Shown here one piece after another: positions 52,210-64,000 of a stretch of 64,000 nt of DNA. The stretch lies in assembly GCA_022264855.1 (NCBI GenBank), contig JABYQU010000022.1, forward strand, positions 310,001-374,000, read 5' to 3'. Below the pieces are notes generated by a model. It was not told where the DNA came from, did no database searches, and saw only the letters and a program-made list of their open reading frames with translations. The translations under genes were made by a program, and so were the position numbers. This stretch comes from Lenzites betulinus. Taxonomy: Eukaryota > Basidiomycota > Agaricomycetes > Polyporales > Polyporaceae. Each line of letters begins with the position of its first letter. The first letter of the stretch is position 1.

Positions 52210-55200
52210 ATGAGTTTATGGGTAAGTACTCAAGTACGCCGTTTACTTACACACCAGTCATTAATATTATCTCAGACCGAACACCGAAACCCAGAAGGGC
52301 GTACCTATTGGTTCAACACTCAGACGAGGGAAAGTGTTTGGGAAAAGCCAGATGGTGCGTGTGCATAGCTGAATCTAGCTTTGAATGCCATTCTAATTGC
52401 GCGATACAGACCTGAAGACACCGTTCGAAGTGCGTGTTCCTGCCTCAAGTGCCGATCCACATTCTGTACTAACCTGGGCTGGCCTCTATCTCAGAAAGCC
52501 CTCAATCAGACCAAATGGAAGGAATATTTCTCTGGCGGACGGAAGTACTACTACAACGTCAGTAATTTTCCGGTGGCGGCGTGTTTACCGCTCACCCTGC
52601 GCTTTTAGACCGACACGAAGGAGTCGAAGTGGGAAATGCCAGATGAGTTACTCTTGCTTCTAGAGAAGGTTGAAAAGGACGGGCCAGCGGCACCCCAGCC
52701 CTCGTCAGCAGTTGTGTGAGTGTTTTGATCATGCCCTTAATACCATGGTCTGAACGTCTGCGACCCAGTCCCGCCGGCGCAGGCTTCACCCCCGGACTGA
52801 ACCCCTTGCAAGGTGCTCCCAACGCTCTAGGCGGGACTGACATATCCTCATTCGCCCCCGGTTCCCAGCCTCAGTCGCAACTCAACGGTCAAAACGGTGC
52901 TGTGGGCATGCATACCGGCGGCCTCCCCTTCAGCGCCACCAGCGTACTCCCGGCTCGGCCCAATCTGCCTGATGATCCGGTCATCCCTCACAACGGCTTT
53001 GCTACGGTGGAGGAAGGAGAGAAGGCTTTCACACATCTCCTGCGAAAAGCGGGCGTGGATGCGAACTGGACGTGGGATATGACGATGAGAGCCATCATCA
53101 CGGACCCCCTCTATAAAGCTCTGAATACTCTTGCCGAGAAGAAGGCGACATGGCAGAAGGTGAGTAATAACACGGCGCACATGTTCACCGCGGCTAAAGT
53201 CCTCGGTAGTATGTAGATGGATTACGCGCCAAGGAGCAAGAAGAACGCGAAGCTCGCCTGTCCAAGCTCCGCCCCTCCATCCGCAACATGCTGAAGGGCA
53301 ACCCCAACGTGTTCCATTACACAACCTTTGCTACTGCCGACAAGCTGTTCGCTCAGCACCCCATTTGGCAGCAAGCCAAGATTGAAGCTGAACGAAAGCT
53401 CATCTTCGAAGAGCATATCGCTGAGCTGAAGCAGCGCGAAGTGGTGCGTGTTACATGTTCCTTGAGTAGTATCACTATTTTACCACGGAATTCTTTCACA
53501 GCAAGAGACGCGTGCATCCCGGGCACGGAGCACAGCGAAGATTGTCGCGCTCTTCAAGAGACTAGACGTTGATGTTCTCACCAGGTGGCGGCAAGCGCAT
53601 CATATGGTGGTGGACTCCGAGGAGTGGAAGGAAGATCCCGAGCTCCAGAAGCTCCCCACACTGGACATTCTCCTCGCATTCGAGGACTACAGTCGTGTTC
53701 GGGAGCGAGAATTCGAAGAGCAAATGCGTCGGCGCCAAGTTGAGAAGACTCGCAAGGAGCGCAAGGCTCGGGAGGCTTTCAGGGTGAGCTCCTCACACCG
53801 GAAGAATACTTGCGGTTGTTGAAACTGAAGCGTTGCACTACAGGAAATATTGAACGGACTTGTTGAGAGTGGTGATATCAAAGCGCGCACAAAATGGAAG
53901 CAAGTGTATCCCACCTTCTCCTCGGACAAACGCTACCTCGAGATGCTCGGCAACCCCGGTTCCAACCCCATTGAGCTCTTTTGGGACATCGTCGACGCGC
54001 TTGACCAGAAGCTCGATGCGAAAATCGAGATTGCAATGGGCGCGATCAAGCGTTACAACAAGCCTCCGGCCGACGCGGATGTGGAAGTGACGGAAGAATC
54101 TGCGAAGCCCGAAGACGCTACCACTGAGTCATCGACGAAGAACTTCGAAGTTGGTCCTGAGACGACCCTGGAGGAATTTATCAACATCGTCAAGTCCGAT
54201 TCCGAAGAGCCTGTGCAGAGTCTCACGGAGGAGGACCTCAAGGAGATCTACCAGTCGGTATGTTCTCAAGGGTGTCTACTCAGGAATGCTCAACTCATAT
54301 CCTGTCCAATAGCTGCACGAGGTTGCACTTAAGAAGCAAGCGGAAGAACGACGCCGGGCGGAGAGGAAACAACGGCATCTGCAAGATGACCTCCGCTACG
54401 CATTCAAAAAGGTGCCCGAGCTTCAGGACGCTAGTTTGTCGTACGAGGAGGTTAGTTAACTGACAGATACGAACTCGTCAGAGTACTAACCTACTGTTGC
54501 AGGCGTTGCCGCATATACGGGAGCTCGCCGAGTTCAAAGCGGTCGATGACGAGGAGGGCAGGAAAGCCGCGTTCGCGAAGTTCGTAAAAAGGCAGAAGGC
54601 AGGTTTGAAAAAATGAACCTGCATGTAAGCGCCCTCGCTCATCTTCATTTTGCCCTCATTGACAGGAACGCCTACGAGAGCGCGAACGCGAGGCCTCTGA
54701 GGACGGCGCATCTACGACGAGCCGGCGGCGCAAAGAGCCTGTGAAGGAGCGTGAGCCTGAGCGTGAGAAGGAGCGCGAACGCGACCGCGACCATCGAGAC
54801 CGCGACCGGGAGCGTGAGCGGGAGCGAGAGCCCGACCGCGACAAAGACCGCCACCATGATCGTGACCGCGACCGCGACAGCAAGAGCGAACGACGGGCCC
54901 ATGATGACACCCACGGACGCCATGCCTCGAGGGACTATGGCCGCGAACGCGAACGCGATTACGGCAAAGACAAGGCGTACTACAAGGACCGTGAACGTGA
55001 ACGTGACGGGGATAGGGAGCGCGACAGGGACTACTACAGATCCTCGAGGCGCCGCGACTACGATCGCGACAGGGACGACCGTCGTCGTGACCGCAGGGGC
55101 TCGCGCGGTGAGTGGGATGACAATTACGTCGCTCACGATGCTGCTCGCGCGCGGAGCACATCGCTCTACGCCGAGACCGACCCGCGCGAGAAACGTGATC

Positions 55201-55412
55201 GCGGTGCGTTTGAAGATCGGCCGTTTGATGAACGGGCGGAAAAGGTGCGGGCTCCGTCTTGGCCTCCCGTGTCCCAGGGCACTGACTATCTCGATCACAT
55301 GCAGAGGGCGCGTTATACTGAGAGTGTCCCGCCGGAGGCCCCTCCGGCCGAGAAAGCCGCGCCTGTCGAGCCACCGCCGCGCGCAGAGACTCCTGAGGAG
55401 GGCGAGATATGA
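52210..55412 (+). CDS. PRP40: pre-mRNA splicing factor PRP40 (WW and FF domains)
   Basis: U1 snRNP component that bridges the 5' splice site and branch-point proteins, and binds the RNA polymerase II tail. Twelve exons (first 52210-52221, last 54666-55412) give 860 residues. Two WW domains open the protein: [20 protein letters not shown]...WEKPD and [18 protein letters not shown]...WEMPDE. A Gly/Pro linker leads to at least four FF domains ([31 protein letters not shown], [40 protein letters not shown]). The C-terminus is an unusually long Arg/Asp/Glu repeat tract of about 190 residues. Small exons of 12 and 20 nt, and a GC donor at 54599 (GCAGGT), occur. The same strand's reverse frames are shadows. 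Confidence 0.95.
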
Positions 55413-55477
55413 TGGTCTTCACTATTAGTACTACGATGGTCTGTATGCTATGAGATCCATGGTGAATGCGAGCAATA

Positions 55478-55987
55478 CTATGACGAGGTCTCCTCTACGA
55501 TGTCGATAGGACCGATGCGCAGACGGGTGTATGTCTGCTTGTGCCTGACCGTCCTCTCGTAACCCTTTCTCCGCTTCTTCTTGAAGATGGTCTCCATCTT
55601 GCCCTTCGTGTGCTCTACGACCGTCGCCTCCACCTGGACCTGCTCCGGGGGGATGGTCGGGGTGCCGCGGAGGGTGTATTCGCGAGAGCCCAGCTCGTGG
55701 ATGTCAGACAGCTTGAGTACGTCGCCGACTTTTACGTCTTTGAGACGCGGGACCGTGAGGAGGTCGCGAGGCGTGAGGAGGTATTTTCGGCCGGCCACGC
55801 TGGCGACGACATAGTGGGAGGGCTGCGAGCGAATTAACGCGAGTGCGCTGGGAGCGGTCGCGGGCGCGGCGGTCTGGGTGTGGAGTGCGCGGGTTGCGAC
55901 CGCGCGCAGGGTAGCTGCAGAGACGTTGAGCACGGACATGTGGGCGACGACGAGCGCAGCGAACTCACGTCTGAAGAGCGAGGCCAT
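55478..55987 (-). CDS. mitochondrial ribosomal protein bL21m
   Basis: Single-exon gene for a 169-residue protein of the mitochondrial large ribosomal subunit. A basic, Ala/Ser-rich presequence of about 40 residues is followed by the bL21 fold: HYVVASVAGRKYLLTPRDLL, LKDVKVGDVLKLSDIHELGS, YTLRGTPTIPPEQVQVEATV, VEHTKGKMETIFKKKRRKGY, ending TVRHKQTYTRLRIGPID. In this family the YKRRKNYR-like segment contacts 23S rRNA. It shares only 169 bp with the ATP synthase alpha gene on the opposite strand. Confidence 0.95.
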   Translation of the reverse strand: MASLFRREFAALVVAHMSVLNVSAATLRAVATRALHTQTAAPATAPSALALIRSQPSHYVVASVAGRKYLLTPRDLLTVPRLKDVKVGDVLKLSDIHELGSREYTLRGTPTIPPEQVQVEATVVEHTKGKMETIFKKKRRKGYERTVRHKQTYTRLRIGPIDIVEETSS

Positions 55988-56156
55988 GGTCGGCAGCGAC
56001 GGCGACGACCGCTCGCGGATGGGAGGGCTCGGAAGGCGGGGAACAGAATTGGGGCGGCGCGCGAAAAGGGGTTATGTAAGGCAAAGTTTGGTGACCCGGG
56101 TCGTCCCTACGGCCGAACGACTTCATCCCTCCCTCTTTCCTTCTCCCCCTCGCACC
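55988..56156. promoter_or_regulatory. shared divergent promoter, bL21m / ATP synthase alpha
   Basis: 169 bp between start codons of two mitochondrial genes. ATTGG at 56048-56052 is an inverted CCAAT, a possible HAP-complex site, fitting respiratory gene control by inference. Confidence 0.55.
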
Positions 56157-58381
<2,225 letters not shown>

Positions 58382-58983
58382 ACGGTAGACCGCAAACAAA
58401 ATGCTGTTGTTTAGCTCTGCCTATCAGTACTATAACCCATGTCGCAAATGAGGACGGCTTAGTATGGTCGCGTAATTGTCCATCTTATGTTTCTCGGCTG
58501 TGCACGGTGTCTAGAGGGCAGAATTGAATACCAGGTGTTACTGCCAGTGCAACGTAGCGTGGGATGGTGAAAGGCTGGAGCGCTGGAGGTTCGTGGCCGT
58601 CTATAAAACAGCTGGAGGTCGAATGGTTCGACCTTGCCGATAGTGTGTAGGCGAAGCGTGCAAGATGATCTCAAGCTTCAGTTCACTCATGCTCAACTCA
58701 TGGCCCTCTTCCTTGGGACAAGCTTCTCTAGCTAGTCAGGGGTAAAGATGCACACGGCCTTGGGAATACCAGCAAGGATCGCAGGGACTTCGGCGACGGG
58801 AGTGAATGGCGAAGCCCGCACAGAATTAAAGAACGTATTCATTTTGCCCATTCCAGATCCTCTAGTATAAACGGCGCACACTCGTACATGATGTAAACAG
58901 CAAACAGCAGCGTCCGTACGCCCGCCCCCGCACATCTATCCCGCAGCCATCTCCTCCTATCGTGGTGATGCTGCGCGCGGCCC
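58382..58983. other. convergent intergenic region
   Basis: 602 bp between the stop codons of ATP1 and the DUF2408 gene. Presumably 3' UTRs. No gene recognised. Confidence 0.5.
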
Positions 58984-61900
58984 CTATTGCTCCGCCGCCT
59001 CGTCCGAGTCGAGCGAGTCTGAGTCCGAGTCTGAGGGGTCGTTGAAGTCGTAGTCGTCCTCGTCGACGTACTCCTCTTCCTCCGGATCCTCCATGGACTC
59101 CTTGAGCTACGTGGGCCACTCATTCAGTATGGGTACGGACGAACTGTACGGTCATAACATACCATTTCGAGGAGCTCGTGGCATTCGTTCAGGTGGGCCA
59201 TGACGATGCCCTGTCCCTCGGGGATGGTGCCGTCAACGCCGACGAACTTGCCTTCCCTCCGCATGGAGTCTATCTGATGCAGCGCAAGCTGGTACTGTAG
59301 CGGTCGTGTCAGCACAGGGCTTGCGGCAGACGACTGGCGCAAAAGGCGCCAGGCCGGAGGACGTACCGGGTACAGGTCCCGTGGGCTGAACGGGCCACCG
59401 TACTTGAGCACCTCATTGAGGCATTTCTTCACAGTGGACAGCTTGTTCGCCTGTGGCGGAAAAAGAAAGAAAGACCGATCGGCCGACATTAGATCGAGCA
59501 CAAGCTACCGAGAAGCCGCAGACGCTCACGATAGGCATGAGTTCTTCGGAGACCGGCTCGCTCGAAGACAGCAATCGGTAGATCAGACCGTAACATCGGC
59601 GCAGAAGGTACAGCAGGACCTATCCCGGGGAATAGCGGTCAGAATGCCAATCCGATAGACAGCGCGCAAGTGCGGCACGGCACGGCACTCACGTATTGGC
59701 CCTCTGGTCGGTTGCCCTCCGCATCGACGAACTTGCCGTCCACGCGCATCTTGTCGATCTCCTGCAGACTGAGGCTGTAGTTCCATAGGTCTGTCTCCCG
59801 CAGGCTCCATCGATGCGTGAGGACGAGCTGCTCGAGCTCCTTCCGGATCTCGCTCAGACGGTCGTATATCGGCCGCAGCGACGACGCGACGTTCTTCGAC
59901 TCGTCCTGCGCCCGGATCTCCTGCACGATTTCGAAACAGTCTTCTAGCAGCGACGAGCAGATAGCTTGCGACGCCGGCACCATCCCGCCTGGCCCGAGGA
60001 ATTTGCCGTCTACCCGTTTGCTGCAAACGTGACACCTTCAACGGCGCGTCCGCGCATGTACCGCCAACGCGACTCACGAATCAATCCTGCGCAGCTCCTC
60101 CTGTATGGGCTTCAGCTCGGCCTTGACCCTCAGGGCCTTGCCGTCCTTCCCCTCTCTGGCCTCCTTGTCCCGGGGGCTTCGGGCTTGGGCGTGCTCTCCC
60201 GCGTTGGCGTTTTCGACTCGCTGTCCTCGCTCTCGTGGCTGGGCGCCGAGCTTTTCGCCTTCATGTCCTCCCCCTTTTCTGCGTATGCGTTGGCGGCCGC
60301 GACCTCCCACGCGGTCTCCTTCGCTGCGAGCGCAACGAGCTGCCGTCGAATGTTCACCAAGCGCTCGTGAATAGGGATGAGCTCTGGTGAGAGCACGGAA
60401 AGCGAGTCCTGCAGCTTCAGGAGCAAGTTGTCTGTGGATTGCCAGGCGTCAGCATCTGGCAACGGCAAGACTCGGTCGAAGTGGGGAGGACCTGGAAATG
60501 GGGATACCCTTCATCATCACGACACACGGCCGCCGGAGCGTGCGAGACGAGCACACTCTACTGACAGGGAGTTCAAGGCGGCTGTGAGATCAGAACTCCA
60601 CGTTGGGGGACGAAAGGCGACACGCCGGGGTACGGCGCAACACACGCGCGAGCGTATAGGAACAGAGGGCAGGGCACTCACCGCATTCGTTCAACTGCCT
60701 CTCTAGCAGCTTCGTCATGGCCGGCGGGTGTTTGCCGCTTTCCATATCATGCTGCAAGATATTTCTAAGAGGGCGGAGGTCAGCGCTCAGTCGCTAGCAA
60801 CGTGGGGCGAAGGGGTAGCCAATTGGTACAAGGGCTAGACCGGCCAAGAGCTGCGCATGTGCATCGCCCACTCGTTCGCGGCAGAAGCGGGCATGCCAGC
60901 TGACGCCTGAAACGAATTGTTGAATGATGATGCGAGTGCAATGTACGTACCGTAGCTCAGTTAGGCGCCGGTGAAACGGGTTGAGGTCGGATTCGTTGTA
61001 GATGCCCGATTCATCCATGTGGATCAGGATTTGCTGCGAACATACGGTCAGCATAACTAGTCTATCGAAGGATGCGCTCTGCTTGCAGGGCGTCGCCCAG
61101 AGTCGCGGGAACGTAATAAAAAAGGAGAGGTTCATGGCTGAGTCTAAGTGCGGGGTAATCACGCTCGCCCTGTTTCCCGACTCGCTTCTTATATGCGTAG
61201 GCCCGCATCCAAACCGCCCACATTGTTCCGTGCGCCCCTCCGCGGATGCACAGAGACATCGGCCCCTCGCCCGTGCATCCGACAAGTGCAATGCCACAGA
61301 AGCAATGGCGGGCGCCACGCGCCCTGCCGCCCGCCATAATCTGGGCCGATGCGTTGTCTCGCATAGCGCAGATCGTAAGAGTATGGTAATCGGTTGCGCT
61401 CCGGAGTGCTCCCGCATGGGATTTTCGCAGTGCCCAAAAACTCCGGGTGACGTGATTGGGGAGACCAAGGCTGAGTTCTCAAAGGCCTAGTGTGGCCTTT
61501 GGACCAAATCAGAACGCCCTATCGCATCGTAGGCACATCGTCCGGAGGCTCGGAACGAGGCAAGGTTGCCCAGGCGAGGGGAGGCAGTTGTGTGAACGGC
61601 AGAAGGCAGAACTCGCGACTTCCAAGTGTCATCGCACGAAGCTTGGCACCACAAAAGGCGAGACGACTACGGCATCCTGTCCTGTAGATTTGAAGATTTT
61701 GAGGCGGCGATTGAGTGCGCGATACGCACGCATTGCCGCCGAGAAAGGGCACGAACGATAACCATAGTGTGACTCACCCGCATGCTGGCTATCTGGCTGT
61801 ATGTAGCGGGACATTCGCGCGTCCGGCCGATGGTGAGGAAGAATAGGGAGAGGAGGTTGAAGACGTCTGCAAGAGTCGTGTCGAGGCGATTATTGTACGT

Positions 61901-62371
61901 AGTGTGATCGTCGCGGACTTCATTCAGACGGGTGACTAGAAGCAATCAGAGACGTGCCAGTGAGCCGATGCCGATCATGGGAGCGGTACGAAATGCCAGA
62001 ATTCGCGTTGCGTTCGTTCACAGAATTCGTGCAGCGCGTTCAGATATAGCCCCGGGTATAGCAATGAAAGCGGTCCGACCGACCTTGTTTAACGATTGCC
62101 TGGTAAAGTTGGTTCACGTCCCCAGGCTTGATGAACTCGCCTCTGTTCTTCTTGAGCGCGGTCAAGCGGTTCCGGATGCTGGCGGGGAGCAGGAGCATGC
62201 ATCAGAACGCGTGCAGAGCAAGAGATGAGCGTCGGAGGCTGGACGTACTTGATGACCGCCTCCAGGATAGGCAGCTCTATGCGATGCCGAAACATGAGGA
62301 GATCAGCATGACGGGTGGTGGCTGGGACAGGCAGACTCGTGCCCACCTTCTTGAGCGACCGGTGCGGACAT
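58984..62371 (-). CDS. DUF2408 fungal protein, with one probable frameshift
   Basis: Twelve exons (62371-62347, 62276-62249, 62178-62084, 61935-61778, 61033-60951, 60764-60682, 60431-60078, 60020-59693, 59619-59530, 59450-59367, 59294-59163, 59106-58984) give about 500 residues. Repeated helical units IRNRLTALKKNRGEF, FNLLSLFFLTIGRTR, FHRRLTELR, LIPIHERLVNIRRQLVAL, LRPIYDRLSEIRKELEQL and RVDGKFLGPGGMVP / RRDGKFVGVDGTIPEG-like loops identify DUF2408. The biochemical role is unknown. The C-terminus is acidic. Exon 7 contains a one-base shift near 60180 in a CCCCCGGG run inside a Pro/Lys/Glu linker; adding a base restores KDGKALRVKAELKPIQEEL. Intron 4 is about 744 nt, far longer than any other here. 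Confidence 0.83.
61034..61777 (-). other. exceptionally long intron (744 nt) in the DUF2408 gene
   Basis: Begins GTGAGT after GCATGCGG and ends CGCAG before CAAATCC on the minus strand. Typical introns in this window are 45-70 nt. A plus-strand 162-codon frame at 61002-61490 lies in it but shows no family. It could hold an old insertion, a regulatory element or an unrecognised RNA. Confidence 0.6.
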
Positions 62372-62697
62372 CGCAGCGACGATTGAGGATGTTCTTCCGC
62401 TGAGCGATGCTGCGGTGTGTCCTGTGTACAATTCAGTGAGATGGACGACGTCCTGGACTGGGCGCAGGTGGCTCGAGAGGAGAGATGAGGCAAGAGCTTG
62501 GCTGCACTCCCTTTCCGGTTCTTAGTGGCCTCTCGCCCACGTGCCGCCTTCCGCAAAGGGCATAGTTTCCCACGGCTGATACTTTATCAGTACTGCTCAA
62601 CGCCCTTGCCCGAGCTGCACAGCTGCTCGACCGCGCCTCCTTCCGTTCCACCTCCAACAACTCCTGAGACCCCTTCCCCACCTGCACGACATTTACG
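62372..62697. promoter_or_regulatory. shared divergent promoter, DUF2408 gene / tropomyosin
   Basis: 326 bp between start codons. The tropomyosin side carries CTCC/CCTTCC pyrimidine tracts. No TATA box evident. Confidence 0.5.
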
Positions 62698-63396
62698 ATG
62701 GATAAGATCAAGGAGGTGCGCGCTGGCTCCCGCGCGTGTCATGGTGCGAGCACAGCTGAGCAATCCATCCGCACAGCGTCTTGCAAGCCTCCGTCATGAG
62801 GCGGACAACGCGGTCGCGCGCGCAGAGGAGGCCGAGCTTAAGAACAAGAAGTTCGAGCAACAGCTGTTGGAAAAGGATCAAGAGATCACTTCCTTGCAGC
62901 ACAAGCTTGCCGTGACCGAAGAGCAGCTCGAGAAGAGCGAGGCCAAGATCACTGACCTCAAGTCCGCGCACGAGGATGGCGAGGCAAGCAAGACCCAGAA
63001 CGAGGCTCTGAACAGGAAGATCCAGTTGCTTGAGGAGGAACTGGATGCAGCCGATAAGAATCTGAAGGAGACCATGGACAAGTGAGTGCACACTATACAG
63101 CTCGATCAGCCGTGGATTGACGCGCAATGTCCGTGACTTAGGCTGAGACAGGTCGATGTCAAGGCGGAACACTTCGAGCGGCAGGTTACGCGCCTTGAAC
63201 AGGAGCGTGACCAATGGGAGAAGAAATACGAGGTCGGTGTTCTACTCTTCAACCTGCTGTCGCGCTCCTGGTAGCGTCTACTTGATTGATCACGATACTG
63301 ACCACGATTGCTGCGCGTTTACAGGACGCAGAGGCCAAGTACCGCGAATCCAAGAAGGAGCTTGACGAGCTCGTGGCAGGCATGGACGGTCTGTGA
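62698..63396 (+). CDS. tropomyosin
   Basis: Coiled-coil dimer that lies along formin-nucleated actin filaments and guides myosin, needed for polarised growth and cytokinesis. Four exons (62698-62715, 62777-63081, 63142-63232, 63325-63396) give 161 residues, the same length as yeast Tpm2 and fission-yeast Cdc8. Start MDKIKERLASLRHEADNAVA is the fungal tropomyosin N-terminus, acetylated in yeasts. Heptads run the whole length (ELKNKKFEQQLLEKDQEITS, LEKSEAKITDLKSAHEDGEA, KIQLLEEELDAADKNLKET). It ends DELVAGMDGL. The tiny first exon of 18 nt is shared with other fungal orthologues. Confidence 0.95.
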
Positions 63397-64000
63397 CGCG
63401 CCAATATATCGCAATGTACTATACACGGTCTCCTCATTTCAGACACGACGCTCATGGTCAATACGCCTGCGGTGTTCTCCCTGATCGATATCTTCCGCGA
63501 TGACCAGTCCGGTCTTCTACACTTCACTATCAATCTGCATTCCGCGTCGACAAATTGGTTAAGCATTTCGCATTCAAGCTTTGTATAATGGCCGCAATAA
63601 AGAATGGGTTCGGATTCACTCGGCGGCTGCTGACGTCAGAGTCAATTATGTATCCGGGATTGTAGTCTCGTCACCAGACCTTATAGGGTGTTCCTCTTTG
63701 GGACAGTCGGAGAGCGAAAACCGAGAGAGAGCAGCACCCTATAAGGTCTGGTAAATTATGTATAGAGGGGTAGGGGGTTGTCACGCCCACGCCAGAGCAT
63801 GCATTCGTGCGCCCTCCTGCGCCCTCGGTCGCCTGCATCGGCGGCCCTCGACGACTACAAAAATATTCTTGAAAGCACGCATCTTAATGCTTTCAGGTAG
63901 GGGGGCGCCTTGGACCTGTACCACCACCTGAATGAATATTCCCACGCACTGTCTACCCCGCAGGACGTGAGGAAACGAAAAAACAAGAAAGGTAAGCACC
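63397..64000. other. tropomyosin 3' flank, no gene recognised
   Basis: Contains a perfect 18 bp inverted repeat (annotated separately). The final 220 bp have minor frames on both strands; they could be the edge of a gene lying beyond the window, but nothing supports a call. Confidence 0.5.
63673..63752. repeat. perfect 18 bp inverted repeat around a 44 nt loop
   Basis: Left arm ACCAGACCTTATAGGGTG at 63673-63690; right arm CACCCTATAAGGTCTGGT at 63735-63752 is its exact reverse complement. AATTATGTAT occurs just outside on both sides (about 63645 and 63754). It could be a transcribed hairpin or terminator, or a short MITE-like relic. Confidence 0.85.

Noticed and set aside
54672..55422. 208- and 236-codon minus-strand frames opposite the PRP40 tail
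   Set aside because: The Arg/Asp repeat keeps all frames open; the plus frame completes PRP40 to a normal stop.
61002..61490. 162-codon plus-strand gene inside the long intron
   Set aside because: No motif, and it overlaps an exon of the DUF2408 gene; left as an open question.

Overview
The window is nuclear DNA of a filamentous basidiomycete, most likely a wood-decaying member of the Agaricomycetes and perhaps the Polyporales. It is GC-rich, and nearly all genes are cut by many short introns, mostly 45-70 nt with GT...AG ends. It carries a GH7 cellobiohydrolase, basidiomycete-type F-box proteins and a full set of fungal housekeeping genes. The lineage is inferred from gene content; no marker gene was searched. 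I rebuilt exon structures by hand from reading frame, splice phase and remembered family conservation, and in nearly every gene the exon lengths close exactly in frame.

Region 1 (1-8.7 kb) is housekeeping: a UDP-sugar transporter cut by the window edge, a STK32/YANK-type kinase, guanylate kinase, a MCUR1/FMP32-type mitochondrial protein and the ribosome-biogenesis factor MAK16.

Region 2 (8.8-32 kb) is accessory and rearranged. It holds an F-box protein with a decayed partial copy behind it, a family-2 O-methyltransferase, an inverted pair of copies of an unrecognised gene (14.2-15.7 kb, frameshifted, and 20.6-22.2 kb, intact) flanking an EF-hand MscS channel, and two decayed fragments of an ABC transporter nucleotide-binding domain. 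It continues with an intact 32-exon ABCC transporter, a short-chain reductase with an in-frame stop, and a ubiquitin C-terminal hydrolase followed by a decayed copy of its own last exon.

Region 3 (32.6-63.4 kb) is again mostly conserved: ZPR1, a Nup35/Nup53 nucleoporin, a disordered protein of unknown function, cytochrome c heme lyase, TIM44, mitochondrial enoyl reductase, a p24 cargo receptor, RPF1, the secreted GH7 enzyme, a second F-box gene, PRP40, mitochondrial bL21, ATP synthase alpha, a DUF2408 protein and tropomyosin. Seven gene pairs in the window are divergent over short shared promoters, and six genes encode mitochondrial proteins (MCUR1-type, HCCS, TIM44, MECR, bL21m, ATP1).

The most unusual features are the many GC-AG introns (seven supported by frame and conservation), very small exons (8-20 nt), and the inverted duplication around the MscS gene. 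I saw no tRNA, rRNA, CRISPR array or intact transposon. I found no clearly new biological system. The best candidate for something undescribed is the duplicated gene family with its attached ABC-domain remnants.
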